41,793 nucleotides of DNA from Rheinheimera sp. (GCA_008015325.1 SSFI01000022.1:1-41793), one strand, 5' to 3'. Shown: positions 7,405-17,198, counted from the stretch's first letter. A program made the numbers and translations. Notes: generated from the sequence alone by a model not told the origin.

Positions 7405-9219
7405 ATGCGCGGCATGCGCTCTACCGCCAAACAACCTGAACCCAGTCGTCGCCCGGAAGCGGCCAGCCTCGGCGAAACCATTCGTTATATGCGACCTTAT
7501 TTCGCTGCTTTTCCCTGGCATGTCACAGGTGCCATTCTGGCGTTGATCGCCGCCAAAGCAGCCACACTGGCACTGCCTTATGGCCTGAAACTGATTATCG
7601 ATGCGCTGGACCCGAGCCTCAATAACGCTGCGCTGCTGCCACTCTGGCTGATTTTAGGCTACGGTCTGCTGCGTTTTGGCTCGGTGTTATTTGGCGAAGT
7701 ACGCGATGCCTTATTTGGCCGCGTCACAGAGCACGCCATGCGCCAGCTTGGGTTAAGGGTGTTTCAGCACCTGCATCAGCTGGAACTGAGTTTTCATCTC
7801 GACCGGCAAACCGGCGGCATCAGCCGCGATATTGAACGTGGCACCAATGGCCTGTCATTTCTGATGCGGTTTCTGATGTTTAACATTGTGCCGACAGTGC
7901 TGGAAATTGTGCTGGTGGCACTGATTTTCTGGAATCTGTTTTCGGTCTGGTATGCGGTGATCACGGCAGTCGCCGTGGCGATTTATATCCTGTTCACGGT
8001 ACGGGTCACCGAGTGGCGTAATCAGTTTATCCGCGCCGCCAATCAAGCCGATTCGAGCACCAATACTCAGGCGGTTGACAGCCTGCTGAACTACGAAACC
8101 GTCAAATACTTTAATAACGAACAACATGAAGCACGCCGCTATGACCAGTCGCTGGCGGCCTGGGAAAAGGCCCGGCTGCAAAACCGTATGTCGTTGTTTT
8201 TGTTAAACTCCGGTCAGGCGCTGATCATCGCTTTGGCGATGACGCTGATGATGCTGCTGGCCGCACAGGGCGTGGCGGGCAAAGCGCTGACGCTGGGCGA
8301 CCTGGCGATGGTCAATGCTTATATGCTGCAACTGTTTATGCCTTTGAATTTCCTTGGTTTTGTTTACCGGGAAATTCGCCGCGCCTTAACCGACCTTGAG
8401 AATATGCTCGGCTTATTAAAACGGGCGCCGGCCATTGCCGATGAGCCTGGGGCAACAGCGTTACAACTGCAGCAGGCTCGGATTGAATTTCGTGACGTCG
8501 GCTTTGCCTATCAGCCGCAGCGGCCCATTCTGAACGGTCTGAGTTTTAGCATCGAACCTGGCCAGCGCGTGGCCATTGTTGGCAGCTCCGGCGCCGGAAA
8601 AAGCACGCTGGCCCGGCTGCTGTATCGTTTTTATGATTTACAGACTGGTGAAATCCTGCTCGACGGCCAGGATATCCGCCACGTTACGCTCGATAGTCTG
8701 CGCCGCAATATCGCCATAGTGCCGCAAGATACCGTGCTGTTTAATCAAAGCATCCGCGCCAATATCGCCTACGGCCGGCCAGAGGCGACAGATGCCGACA
8801 TCGACGCGGTGATTGATGCAGCGCATTTGCGCGATTTTATCAATCAGTTGCCAGAGGGCGACGCCACTTTAGTTGGCGAGCGCGGTTTGAAAGTCTCAGG
8901 TGGCGAAAAACAACGGATTGCCATCGCGCGGGCTTTACTCAAACGCAGCCCGGTGTTGATTTTTGATGAGGCCACTTCAGCCCTCGACAGCCACAGTGAA
9001 CAGGCCGTGATGGCCGCCATCCGCGCCGCCGCACGTGAACATACAGCCCTAGTGATTGCCCATCGTTTATCGACGGTCGTCGATTGCGACCGCATTCTGG
9101 TGCTGGAACAAGGCCAACTGGTGGAAAGCGGCAGCCATGCTGAATTACTGGCGCAACAGGGCCGCTATGCCGCGCTGTGGGCGCTGCAGCAACACGAAGA
9201 AAATGTCATCGAAAATTAA
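7405..9219 (+). CDS. ATM1-type ABC exporter (permease-ATPase half transporter)
   Basis: A 604-aa inner-membrane half transporter acting as a homodimer. Residues about 35-335 are the type I ABC exporter membrane domain with six helices; residues about 350-600 are the ATPase, with Walker A VGSSGAGKST (near 391-400), signature VSGGEKQRIAIARAL, Walker B VLIFDEATSALD (near 516) and the H-loop AHRLST. The block ADSSTNTQAVDSLLNYETVKYFNNE is the hallmark of the ATM1/ABCB7 branch, whose members export glutathione-linked metals or sulfur species. That substrate is known for the family and not shown here. AAGGA at 7394-7398 supports the start. Confidence 0.88.
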   Translation: MRGMRSTAKQPEPSRRPEAASLGETIRYMRPYFAAFPWHVTGAILALIAAKAATLALPYGLKLIIDALDPSLNNAALLPLWLILGYGLLRFGSVLFGEVRDALFGRVTEHAMRQLGLRVFQHLHQLELSFHLDRQTGGISRDIERGTNGLSFLMRFLMFNIVPTVLEIVLVALIFWNLFSVWYAVITAVAVAIYILFTVRVTEWRNQFIRAANQADSSTNTQAVDSLLNYETVKYFNNEQHEARRYDQSLAAWEKARLQNRMSLFLLNSGQALIIALAMTLMMLLAAQGVAGKALTLGDLAMVNAYMLQLFMPLNFLGFVYREIRRALTDLENMLGLLKRAPAIADEPGATALQLQQARIEFRDVGFAYQPQRPILNGLSFSIEPGQRVAIVGSSGAGKSTLARLLYRFYDLQTGEILLDGQDIRHVTLDSLRRNIAIVPQDTVLFNQSIRANIAYGRPEATDADIDAVIDAAHLRDFINQLPEGDATLVGERGLKVSGGEKQRIAIARALLKRSPVLIFDEATSALDSHSEQAVMAAIRAAAREHTALVIAHRLSTVVDCDRILVLEQGQLVESGSHAELLAQQGRYAALWALQQHEENVIEN

Positions 9220-9346
9220 GCTGCCGGCTGGTTGTGTAAACTTAAATTAAGGGCAGTAAAGCTCGGTAAAATCAGAAACTTAACTTCAAAAATCTGCTCC
9301 TATTGGCGCGTTTTAACCCAGATTTTCCTGTCAATAGAGAGCAGTT

Positions 9347-10705
9347 ATGTCGACATTCCGTATCCTGGCGCTGGCGATCAGCAGCCTTACTCTGACCGCT
9401 TGTGGCGGCAGTTCAGACAACAGTGGTTCTGATACCTACCCTGATTCTTACATCCAGTTTTATAACGGCTCGGCCAACAGTGCCAGCACCACTTTGCAGC
9501 TGATTGAAGCTGATGACGACGAGATCAGCATAGGTTCTGCCGTTTTCGCCGACGCCACCAGTCTGGTGACGATGGAAGGTGGCAGTTACGATTTAGAACT
9601 GAACTGGACGCCAGCCAGCGGCGAAACCGCCACAGTGCGTACTGATAAAGTGACGCTGGTTGATGGCGAAAAAACCTTTTTGGCGATGCTGGGTGATTTT
9701 AACAGCCCGGAACTGCTGAGCTTTAAATTCAGCCGCGATGACACCCTGGACGACCAGTTCAAAGTGGCCATGCTGGATTTGGTCAACAACAGCAACAGCT
9801 ACGACCTATACATTTCGGAGGACGATCAGGCCTATTCCGACGCCAAACTGGTCAATAGCGCAAGCTACAAAGGTCTGACCCAGTTCCAGACTTACGATAC
9901 CGGCAGCTACATTTTTTATGTCACCAAAGGCGGCGACAAAACCGTGTTGTTTAAATCCGATGCCGTGACCTTAAGTTACGAAACCGAATATCTGCTGGTG
10001 CTCAGAAGTGCCACCGGGCCTTCGGCCGGCAATAAACTGGCGCTCGACCTGATTGGAAACACCACGACAGTCACCACACTGGAAGATATCACCAGCAATG
10101 CCCAGTTCCGGATTTATAACTCCATCAATGACACCGGCACCGGCAGTGTGTTCCTCGGGGATTTAACCGCGACGCCGGCTATCGGCCAACTGCCAGTTGA
10201 CACTTTAAGTGCCTACACTGAAGTCGCTGCCGGTGATTACCGCGTCAGTCTGACCGATGACAAAGGCGCGCTGGTGATGCGTAACGGCCTGATGACGTTA
10301 AGCCAGGGAGCAGTGAAATCTGTGGTGTTTTATCTGGATGCCAATGCCAAAGCTGCCGGCATTACCGTGACCGACTCGAAAACACCGCAGGTGTATGACT
10401 TTGTCTTTAACGCCGTCAATACTATTACGGACTATGACCAGGTCAGCCTGTACTTTGTTAAACCTGGCTATACCATGGAAAACACGCCGTATTATGTCAC
10501 GACGCTGAACTACGCCTCGCAAACCAGCGTGACTTTGCCGGCCGGTGAATACACCATGTACGTCGTGCATAAAGACAATAACAATAACAAAATTCTGTTA
10601 GCGCAGACCGAGCTGACCAAACTGGCAAGCGGCAGCAACTATCTGTTAATCGCAGAAAAAGAGCAAAACTCGTTAAGCGGTTTTAAGCTGACGCTGGCGA
10701 AATAA
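9347..10705 (+). CDS. DUF4397-like outer-membrane/periplasmic lipoprotein
   Basis: A 452-aa protein with a lipoprotein signal: positively charged start, hydrophobic core and lipobox LTAC with C19, followed by GGSSDNSGSD (no Asp at +2, so outer-membrane sorting is expected). The mature part is made of about four beta-rich repeats of roughly 100 residues, each ending with a 'GxYxxYV / LPAGEYTMYVV / TGSYIFYV' type strand, as in DUF4397 proteins. There is no catalytic motif, and the function is unknown. It sits alone between the ABC exporter and the antiporter. A second DUF4397 lipoprotein lies at 34344-35705. Confidence 0.7.
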   Translation: MSTFRILALAISSLTLTACGGSSDNSGSDTYPDSYIQFYNGSANSASTTLQLIEADDDEISIGSAVFADATSLVTMEGGSYDLELNWTPASGETATVRTDKVTLVDGEKTFLAMLGDFNSPELLSFKFSRDDTLDDQFKVAMLDLVNNSNSYDLYISEDDQAYSDAKLVNSASYKGLTQFQTYDTGSYIFYVTKGGDKTVLFKSDAVTLSYETEYLLVLRSATGPSAGNKLALDLIGNTTTVTTLEDITSNAQFRIYNSINDTGTGSVFLGDLTATPAIGQLPVDTLSAYTEVAAGDYRVSLTDDKGALVMRNGLMTLSQGAVKSVVFYLDANAKAAGITVTDSKTPQVYDFVFNAVNTITDYDQVSLYFVKPGYTMENTPYYVTTLNYASQTSVTLPAGEYTMYVVHKDNNNNKILLAQTELTKLASGSNYLLIAEKEQNSLSGFKLTLAK

Positions 10706-10733
10706 CTGCGCCGAGTTCGCAGCGCAAATCAAG

Positions 10734-10756
10734 CGGCACCTGCGGGTGCCGTTTTT
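10734..10756 (+). terminator. Rho-independent terminator
   Basis: The stem CGGCACC/GGTGCCG (10734-10740 with 10745-10751) with a TGCG loop is followed by a T-tract. It ends the DUF4397 lipoprotein transcript. Confidence 0.85.
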
Positions 10757-10829
10757 GTTTAAAACCCAATCTGCCCGGTCAGACTTTTCATCTTCGACCA
10801 AAGCTGTGGCGCACTCAGGTTAATCTTGA

Positions 10830-10858
10830 TTGAGTTTCAACGCCTATCCCAGTACGCT
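10830..10858 (+). promoter_or_regulatory. Possible promoter of the antiporter gene
   Basis: TTGAGT (10830-10835) and TACGCT (10853-10858) with 17-bp spacing lie 42 bp before the start codon and downstream of the preceding terminator. The match to consensus is moderate. Confidence 0.35.
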
Positions 10859-10900
10859 AGTCGCATTTGTTTCTAAATATTTCAAACAGGTAGACACAAC

Positions 10901-11980
10901 ATGATGACGTGGTTATTGCTGGGCCTAGGTCTGGTTTTATTGGTCGCAGGCGCGGATACACTGGTAAAAGGTGCGGCGCGGCTGGCAGGTGCATTTGGTA
11001 TTCCCAGTTTGGTGATAGGTTTGACGGTCGTCGCTTTTGGCACCAGCGCGCCGGAACTGGCCGTCAGCGTGAAAGCCGCTTATGCCGGTCAGGCTGAGTT
11101 AGCTATTGCCAATGTCGTCGGCAGTAATATCTTTAACGTGTTGTTTATCCTTGGTGTTTCAGCCGTCATTGTACCGCTGATTATTTCTAAGCAATTGATT
11201 CGGCAGGATGTGCCGATTATGGTTGCGGCATCTTTTATTTGCGTCTGGATGGTACAGGACGGCCAACTGAGCCGCCTGGAAGCTGGTGTTTTATTTGCAG
11301 GTTTAATTGCCTACACCATTTTCTTATTCCGTCAGGGCAAAAAACAGGGCGCAGATGCTGGTGATGACGAAGTCGAAGCTTTGTTAAAAGAGCCACACCC
11401 GATGTGGCAAAACCTGCTGTTTGTGGTTGGTGGCCTTGGATTGCTGGTTTTAGGCGCACGGTTGTTGGTCGACAGCGCAGTCGCGCTGGCCACAGCCTGG
11501 GGTGTCAACGAAGCGGTGATTGGTCTGACGATTGTCGCCGCTGGTACTTCTTTACCTGAAGTAGTCACATCGATTGTCGCGACTATCCGTGGTGAACGTG
11601 ATATCGCGGTTGGTAACGTGGTCGGCAGTAACATCTTTAATATTCTATGTGTGCTTGGCTTGTCTGGCCTGGTGTCCCCAGTCCCATTATTGGCGGGAGC
11701 CCAAATGGCCGCGCTGGATATTCCAGTGATGTTGGCCGTTGCGCTGTTGTGTGTGCCGTTCTTCTTCGCCGGCGCCATTTTAAACCGCATCGAAGGTGCT
11801 TTGTTCCTGGCCGCTTATGTCGCTTACACCTGGTATCTGGTGGCGCTGACGCTGAAACTGGACTACTTGCCACAGCTGCAGGATTACATCCTGTATGGCT
11901 TAGTGCCGGTGATCGGGGTGTATGTGGTGTTCTCCTTGCTGCATGACTTCCGGCAGCGCCGGCAACAAGCCGCCGGTTAA
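10901..11980 (+). CDS. Calcium/sodium antiporter (CaCA family, YrbG-like)
   Basis: A 359-aa inner-membrane protein with about ten hydrophobic helices in two inverted halves. Each half carries the alpha-repeat signature of the cation/Ca2+ exchanger superfamily: VVAFGTSAPELAVSV...IANVVGSNIFN near residues 44-80 and IVAAGTSLPEVVTSI...VGNVVGSNIFN near 210-245. The acidic residue in each GTSxPE block is the conserved cation ligand. An acidic loop in the middle (GADAGDDEVEALLKEP) separates the halves. E. coli YrbG is the closest named relative; the transported ion is inferred from the family. Two consecutive ATGs (10901, 10904) make the exact start ambiguous. Confidence 0.9.
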   Translation: MMTWLLLGLGLVLLVAGADTLVKGAARLAGAFGIPSLVIGLTVVAFGTSAPELAVSVKAAYAGQAELAIANVVGSNIFNVLFILGVSAVIVPLIISKQLIRQDVPIMVAASFICVWMVQDGQLSRLEAGVLFAGLIAYTIFLFRQGKKQGADAGDDEVEALLKEPHPMWQNLLFVVGGLGLLVLGARLLVDSAVALATAWGVNEAVIGLTIVAAGTSLPEVVTSIVATIRGERDIAVGNVVGSNIFNILCVLGLSGLVSPVPLLAGAQMAALDIPVMLAVALLCVPFFFAGAILNRIEGALFLAAYVAYTWYLVALTLKLDYLPQLQDYILYGLVPVIGVYVVFSLLHDFRQRRQQAAG

Positions 11981-11992
11981 CCCGGATTAATG

Positions 11993-12029
11993 AAGACAAA
12001 ACGCCGCATTAATTGCGGCGTTTTGTCTT
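11993..12029 (+). terminator. Rho-independent terminator
   Basis: A 16-bp perfect stem (11993-12008 with 12014-12029) closes a five-base loop. The arms contain ACAAAACGCCGC and its complement, giving a T-rich 3' side. Confidence 0.88.
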
Positions 12030-12096
12030 ATTGAGCCCTGCAGGCCAGCAAATACCGGCTATTCACTGAATTTATCAGCACAAACTAAAATTGGCC

Positions 12097-12124
12097 TTTT
12101 GCCGGCCCCCGCTTTCGATATAAT
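12097..12124 (+). promoter_or_regulatory. Predicted rpiA promoter
   Basis: A perfect TATAAT lies at 12119-12124, 36 bp before the rpiA start. The best -35 is TTTTGC at 12097-12102 (16-bp spacing), which is weak. Confidence 0.5.
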
Positions 12125-12160
12125 ATCCGTCTGTATGGCTAAACGTGAAAGAGCAGTCTG

Positions 12161-12844
12161 ATGTCTACCACAAGCACTTTATCGACAATCACTCAAGATG
12201 AAATGAAAAAACGCGCCGCCTGGGCTGCACTGGAATTTGTTCCGCGCCACAGCATCGTTGGCGTTGGTACCGGTTCTACCGTCAATCACTTTATCGACGC
12301 TTTAGCCAGTATCAAAAATGACATCAAAGGCGCAGTCTCCAGCTCCATCGCCAGTACCGAAAAAATGCAGGCACTTGGCATCCAGGTGTTTGATCTCAAT
12401 GACATCGACAGTTTCAGTGTGTACGTTGATGGCGCCGATGAAATTAACCCCAGCCGCCACATGATTAAAGGGGGTGGTGCCGCTTTAACGCGGGAAAAAA
12501 TCGTCGCTGCAGTCGCGGAAAAGTTCGTCTGTATCGTCGATGCCAGCAAAGAAGTGGCGGTGCTGGGTAAATTCCCGTTGCCGGTGGAAGTCATCCCGAT
12601 GGCGCGCAATTATGTCGCGCGTGAGCTGCAAAAACTCGGCGGCCGCCCGGTCTGGCGTGAAGCTGTAGTGACCGACAACGGCAATATCATTCTCGACGTA
12701 CATGACTTACAGATCACCGACGCGCTTTCACTGGAACAACAAATTAATCAAATCACCGGCGTGGTCTGTAACGGCCTGTTCGCCGCCCGCGCCGCGGATA
12801 TCGTGCTGGTCGGTGGACCGGATGGCACGCGTGTGATCAAATAA
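12161..12844 (+). CDS. rpiA: Ribose-5-phosphate isomerase A
   Basis: A 227-aa cytoplasmic enzyme interconverting ribose-5-phosphate and ribulose-5-phosphate in the pentose phosphate pathway. Family motifs are complete: [16 protein letters not shown] (phosphate loop), [20 protein letters not shown] (catalytic acidic residues), [14 protein letters not shown] and the ending [11 protein letters not shown]. It has about eight extra N-terminal residues compared with the 219-aa E. coli enzyme. It is followed 63 nt later by serA, an order conserved in many gammaproteobacteria. Confidence 0.97.
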   Translation: MSTTSTLSTITQDEMKKRAAWAALEFVPRHSIVGVGTGSTVNHFIDALASIKNDIKGAVSSSIASTEKMQALGIQVFDLNDIDSFSVYVDGADEINPSRHMIKGGGAALTREKIVAAVAEKFVCIVDASKEVAVLGKFPLPVEVIPMARNYVARELQKLGGRPVWREAVVTDNGNIILDVHDLQITDALSLEQQINQITGVVCNGLFAARAADIVLVGGPDGTRVIK

Positions 12845-12907
12845 AATTATAAAAAAGAATACAACCAAAGCCCTAGCCAGAATTTTGCAACATTAAGAGA
12901 AAAGAAG

Positions 12908-14134
12908 ATGGAAAAGTACTCGTTACCCAAAGACAAGATCAAAATCCTGTTGCTGGAAGGCTTACACCAAAGTGCTGTGCAAACCTTTAAAAATCAGGGT
13001 TACAGCAATATTGAATATTTAAAAACCTCTTTAGACGAAGCCGAGCTGATTGAAAAAATCCGCGACGTACATTTTATCGGTATTCGTTCCCGCACTCAGC
13101 TGACCGACAAAGTGCTGGCTGAGGCGCAAAAACTGGCGGCTATCGGCTGTTTTTGTATCGGTACCAATCAGGTCGATTTAGACGCCGCCCTGCGTCGTGC
13201 TATCCCGGTATTTAACGCGCCATTCTCCAACACCCGCTCTGTCGCCGAACTGGTACTCGGTGAAATCATTATGCTGCTGCGCGGTATTCCACAGCGTAAT
13301 GCCGCCGCACATCGTGGTGAATGGCAAAAAACCGCCAATCAGTCGTTTGAAGCGCGCGGTAAAACCCTTGGCATCATCGGTTATGGCCATATCGGTACCC
13401 AGCTGTCGATCATGGCGGAAAACATCGGCATGCGCGTGCAGTTTTACGATATTGAAGACAAGCTGGTGCTCGGCAATGCGACGCAAGTCGACTTCTCGAC
13501 CTTACTGAAAACATCAGACGTGGTGACTTTACACGTACCGGAAACGCCACAAACCAAAAATATGATTGGTGAGGCTGAGCTTGATCTGATGAAAGCCGGA
13601 TCAATCCTGATAAACGCCTCGCGCGGCACTGTGGTCGATATCGATGCGTTAGCCGCCGCGCTTGCCAGCAAAAAATTGGCCGGTGCTGCCATTGATGTAT
13701 TCCCGGTGGAACCAACCGGCAACGATGAAGAATTTGTCTCGCCACTGCGCGCTTTTGACAACGTGATCCTGACCCCTCATATTGGTGGTTCGACACAGGA
13801 AGCGCAGGAAAATATCGGCTACGAAGTGGCCGGCAAACTGGTGAAATACTCCGACAATGGCTCTACGCTGTCTGCGGTGAATTTTCCGGAAGTGTCGCTG
13901 CCAGAGCATAAAGGCCGCTCCCGCCTGCTGCACATCCACAAAAACCAGCCGGGCATGTTGACCAAAATCAACGAAGCTTTTGCCCGTCACGGCATCAACA
14001 TTTCTGGTCAGTATCTGCAAACCAACGCCGAAATCGGTTATGTGGTGATTGATATCGACAGCGACGACCAGGAACAGGCACTGAACGAGCTGAAGGCCAT
14101 TCCTGGCACTTTAAAAGCGCGGGTACTGCACTAA
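12908..14134 (+). CDS. serA: D-3-phosphoglycerate dehydrogenase
   Basis: A 408-aa enzyme catalysing the first step of serine synthesis, the NAD-dependent oxidation of 3-phosphoglycerate to 3-phosphohydroxypyruvate. The NAD-binding loop is IIGYGHIGTQLS. The catalytic residues are R239 (INASRGTVVD), E268 (FPVEP) and H291 (TPHIGGST), one residue below the E. coli numbering. Residues about 338-408 are an ACT domain (HIHKNQPGMLTKINEAFA), the serine-binding allosteric module, so feedback inhibition by serine is expected. A purine-rich AAGAGAAAAGAAG precedes the ATG. Confidence 0.97.
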   Translation: MEKYSLPKDKIKILLLEGLHQSAVQTFKNQGYSNIEYLKTSLDEAELIEKIRDVHFIGIRSRTQLTDKVLAEAQKLAAIGCFCIGTNQVDLDAALRRAIPVFNAPFSNTRSVAELVLGEIIMLLRGIPQRNAAAHRGEWQKTANQSFEARGKTLGIIGYGHIGTQLSIMAENIGMRVQFYDIEDKLVLGNATQVDFSTLLKTSDVVTLHVPETPQTKNMIGEAELDLMKAGSILINASRGTVVDIDALAAALASKKLAGAAIDVFPVEPTGNDEEFVSPLRAFDNVILTPHIGGSTQEAQENIGYEVAGKLVKYSDNGSTLSAVNFPEVSLPEHKGRSRLLHIHKNQPGMLTKINEAFARHGINISGQYLQTNAEIGYVVIDIDSDDQEQALNELKAIPGTLKARVLH

Positions 14135-14154
14135 TTAGTGGCATCGAAATGCGC

Positions 14155-14189
14155 AAATAAAAAAACCGCCGATGGCGGTTTTTTTATTT
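14155..14189. terminator. Bidirectional terminator after serA
   Basis: The stem AAATAAAAAAACCGCC pairs with GGCGGTTTTTTTATTT around a GAT loop. It can terminate serA and, on the other strand, the 14198-14734 gene. Confidence 0.92.
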
Positions 14190-14197
14190 CTGACCGA

Positions 14198-14734
14198 TCA
14201 CGGCTGACTATCGCGCAGCGCCACCAGCGCGTCCCAGTCCAGGCTTAAACCCGAGAGCGCCAGCTGATAATCTTCTGCTGCAGTTTTGGCATGCAACGAT
14301 GGACTGTTGAGACTCACCACAACCCGCAAAGCCTGCTGGGCATACACACAAATGCGGCCAATCTGTTGACTGCCCTTTTTAAGGCCTGGCCCCTGCCAGT
14401 CCTGGCAGAACCATTCACGGGCCGGAATTTGCCGGGCCCCCAGCTGATGCGTGGGTAGCTTCAGCACAAATCGCCGGCCGGATTTGACGCCGGGTACTGC
14501 CAGTAAGCCGTCGATAAACTCATCACGCATGGTTTCGCCCGGCACGTCTCGCCACTCGTCGTCCACGTGAAAACTTAAATTCAGCAGCACCTGCTGCGGA
14601 TTTTTAAAATTGATACTGAGCACCGAATCGGTCGCTTGCCTCTTGTAGCTATCCGGTAATAACCAGTGATAAGCCTCACCGGCGTTAGCACCCGTGCTCA
14701 GCCACAAGCTAACTACAAGAATGAAGACTCGCAT
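14198..14734 (-). CDS. Secreted protein of unknown function
   Basis: A 178-aa protein with a clear Sec signal peptide (MRVFILVVSLWLSTGANA, cleavage likely after residue 18), so it is probably periplasmic. The mature part is mixed alpha/beta with two cysteines (in EWFCQDW and GRICVYA) that could form a disulfide. No family was recognised. Its ATG overlaps the stop of the upstream DUF481 gene by one base (TGATG), implying coupled translation and a shared role with that outer-membrane protein. Confidence 0.7.
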   Translation of the reverse strand: MRVFILVVSLWLSTGANAGEAYHWLLPDSYKRQATDSVLSINFKNPQQVLLNLSFHVDDEWRDVPGETMRDEFIDGLLAVPGVKSGRRFVLKLPTHQLGARQIPAREWFCQDWQGPGLKKGSQQIGRICVYAQQALRVVVSLNSPSLHAKTAAEDYQLALSGLSLDWDALVALRDSQP

Positions 14735-15645
14735 CAGAACGAATACACCAGGGTTGCCGACGTTTCCGTATCAGTTTTCAGCCGGAACTGGCCCGGGTTG
14801 GAGTCGTATTTGACAGTGAAATTCAGCCGCATCGACAAGCGGCCATTGACCTGAGACGTCAGACTGGAGCGGCTTTGCCAGCTGGAGTTTTTACCGTCCA
14901 GCGACACTGACCATTCTAAAGCCTGGCGGAAACTGTTGCTGGCGGTTAAGTGATAATCGAGATTAGCCGCGACCCACCAAATCATACCGCTGCTGGTATT
15001 TTTATCGCTGGTTTGCTGATAGGCGACACCAGGACCGGTTTCCAGATCAAGATAATCATCGCCCTGCTGGTAAGCCCGCATCGCATAACCGGCCGCTACA
15101 GAGCCCTGCTCTTCAAAAGCACCAAAGCGGTCATTTAAATAAGAGGCCCGGCCGAAAATACTGTGTTCACTCTGATAAAACTTGTAGTTACTCTGGCCGA
15201 CCAGATTGACCCGCTGCGCTGTGGTATAACGGGTTTTCTCGCCGGTGGCTTCATCAAACTGGCTGTTGCGCTGGATCAGCGTCTGGATCAGGTACTTATT
15301 GCGAAAATCAGTCAGTTCGTGCATCAGTTCGGCATTGGTACGAATGGCCGTTGATTGGGTATTGCCGCTGCTGAGCACCAGCCCAAGTTCAATATCACCG
15401 CCCCAGACTTTATCCGGATCTATCGCCTGGACTTTGTCACCACCCAGCGCTGAGTCCGTCGAAAAGGCATTTTCTTTTAATTGCTGATAAGTCTGGCCGG
15501 AACGCAGTTTTTCCTGCGGCAGGGCTGATTGCCCCATTGGGATCGCCTGCACATTATTGTCATACTCCGCATCATTGCCGATGGCTTGCGCCTGTGAAAA
15601 ACCAAGACAACCAGTCAACACAACAAGGGATAAAAACTGCTTCAC
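14734..15645 (-). CDS. DUF481 outer-membrane beta-barrel protein
   Basis: A 303-aa protein with a signal peptide ending AQA (cleavage near residue 21). Residues about 80-303 match DUF481: GDIELGLVLSSGNTQSTAIRTNAEL at the start, alternating amphipathic strands, and a terminal Phe (TSATLVYSF) as in beta-barrel proteins inserted by BAM. The first 60 mature residues form a polar extension. DUF481 proteins are salt- or alkali-induced in some relatives, but their molecular role is unclear. It is first of a two-gene unit with the secreted protein downstream, and follows gltX on the same strand. Confidence 0.85.
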   Translation of the reverse strand: MKQFLSLVVLTGCLGFSQAQAIGNDAEYDNNVQAIPMGQSALPQEKLRSGQTYQQLKENAFSTDSALGGDKVQAIDPDKVWGGDIELGLVLSSGNTQSTAIRTNAELMHELTDFRNKYLIQTLIQRNSQFDEATGEKTRYTTAQRVNLVGQSNYKFYQSEHSIFGRASYLNDRFGAFEEQGSVAAGYAMRAYQQGDDYLDLETGPGVAYQQTSDKNTSSGMIWWVAANLDYHLTASNSFRQALEWSVSLDGKNSSWQSRSSLTSQVNGRLSMRLNFTVKYDSNPGQFRLKTDTETSATLVYSF

Positions 15646-15697
15646 AACACACTCTTTTTAAAAACTATGACAGTCAGTGCTGTCAGAAAAACAGGAG

Positions 15698-15716
15698 AGC
15701 CAGTCAAAGACTGGCT
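15698..15716 (-). terminator. Weak hairpin after gltX
   Basis: AGCCAGTC and GACTGGCT (15698-15705, 15709-15716) form an 8-bp stem with a three-base loop in the gltX-DUF481 gap. On the minus strand the following T-tract is interrupted, so termination may be partial. Confidence 0.4.
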
Positions 15717-15750
15717 TTAATCAAACGAATTTCAGCCTGCTAACAAAGGC

Positions 15751-17163
15751 TTATGCCGCTTCGCCACGCTCATCGATAAAGGCCAGCGCCAGGTCGATAC
15801 GCGCCAGACAACGGGCTTTACCAATCAGCGCTAAGGTCACATCCAGCGACGGTGAATTGCCACCGCCGGTCACTGCCACCCGCAGTGGCATACCGACTTT
15901 GCCCATGCCAAGGCCTAAGCTCTCTGCCGCGCTGTTGATGGCAGCATGCACAGTTTCCGCAGTCCACTCTGTCAACGCTGCTAAATGCGCCTGAACGGCT
16001 TTTAATGGCTCAGCAGCGACCGGGCGTAAATGTTTTTTCGCCGCATTTTCTTCAAAAGTGCTGAAATCTTCGTAGAAATAACGACTGACTTCGATCATTT
16101 CTTTCAGCGTTTTCACCCGCTCGCCCTGCACAGCAATCAGCTGTTCCAGACTCGGGCCATTGCTGATATCCAGTTTTTGGTCTTCGACATGCCATTGCAG
16201 ATGTTTGGCGACATGGGCGACCGGTGAAGTGCGGATATAGTGTTGGTTTAACCACAGCAGTTTTTCGGTATTAAAAGCCGAAGGCGCGCGGTTACAGGCG
16301 GATAAATCAAACAGTTCAACCAGTTCGTCGCGGCTGAAAATTTCCTGATCGCCGTGCGACCAGCCAAGGCGGACCAGATAGTTCAGCAGCGCTTCCGGCA
16401 GGAAACCGTTGTCGCGGTATTGCATCACGCCAACCGCGCCATGGCGCTTGGACAGACGTTTGCCATCATCGCCCAGAATCATCGGCACGTGCGCATATTT
16501 TGGTAATGTCGCGCCTAACGCGGCCAGAATGTTCATTTGCCGTGGCGTGTTATTGACGTGGTCGTCGCCACGAATGACGTGAGTCACGCCCATTTTCCAG
16601 TCGTCGACCACTACGGTCAGGTTATAAGTTGGAGTGCCGTCGCTGCGGGCGATGACCAGGTCGTCCAGTTCAGCGTTTGCCACTTCAATCCGGCCTTTGA
16701 TCATGTCATCGATGACCACCACGCCATCCAGCGGGTTTTTAAAGCGAATGCAATAAGGTTTGTCGGTTGGATGGTCAGTGCGGTCACGCCACATACCGTT
16801 GTATTTCGGCTTTTCGCCGGCGGCCATTTGCGCTTCGCGCATTGCGTCAACTTCTTCCGGCGTGCAGAAACATTTATAGGCTTTGCCTTCGGCCAGCAGC
16901 TGCGCTACCACTTCTTTATACAGATCAAAACGTTTGGTCTGATAATACGGGCCGTCATCCCAGTCCAGCTCTAACCAGTTCATGCCGTCCATAATGGCAT
17001 CGACGGACGCCTGAGTAGAGCGTTCCAGATCGGTATCTTCAATGCGCAGAATGAACTTACCACCGGTTTTTTTGGCATAAAGCCAGCTGTATAACGCAGT
17101 ACGGGCACCGCCGACATGCAGGTAACCGGTAGGACTTGGGGCAAAACGGGTCACAGTAGACAT
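15751..17163 (-). CDS. gltX: Glutamyl-tRNA synthetase
   Basis: A 470-aa class I aminoacyl-tRNA synthetase that charges tRNA-Glu. The HIGH-type motif is [15 protein letters not shown] (H16) and the KMSKS-type motif is [20 protein letters not shown] and the [11 protein letters not shown] block are also typical. The length matches E. coli GltX (471 aa). In the stem-contact insert C98 and C100 are kept, but the positions matching the other two zinc ligands of the E. coli enzyme are W125 and D127, so the zinc site is probably lost. GGAAG five bases before the ATG supports the start. It is divergent from the tRNA-Val array. Confidence 0.97.
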   Translation of the reverse strand: MSTVTRFAPSPTGYLHVGGARTALYSWLYAKKTGGKFILRIEDTDLERSTQASVDAIMDGMNWLELDWDDGPYYQTKRFDLYKEVVAQLLAEGKAYKCFCTPEEVDAMREAQMAAGEKPKYNGMWRDRTDHPTDKPYCIRFKNPLDGVVVIDDMIKGRIEVANAELDDLVIARSDGTPTYNLTVVVDDWKMGVTHVIRGDDHVNNTPRQMNILAALGATLPKYAHVPMILGDDGKRLSKRHGAVGVMQYRDNGFLPEALLNYLVRLGWSHGDQEIFSRDELVELFDLSACNRAPSAFNTEKLLWLNQHYIRTSPVAHVAKHLQWHVEDQKLDISNGPSLEQLIAVQGERVKTLKEMIEVSRYFYEDFSTFEENAAKKHLRPVAAEPLKAVQAHLAALTEWTAETVHAAINSAAESLGLGMGKVGMPLRVAVTGGGNSPSLDVTLALIGKARCLARIDLALAFIDERGEAA

Positions 17164-17198
17164 AAGGCTTCCAGAAGGTCTGTCGAAAAATGGGCGCT

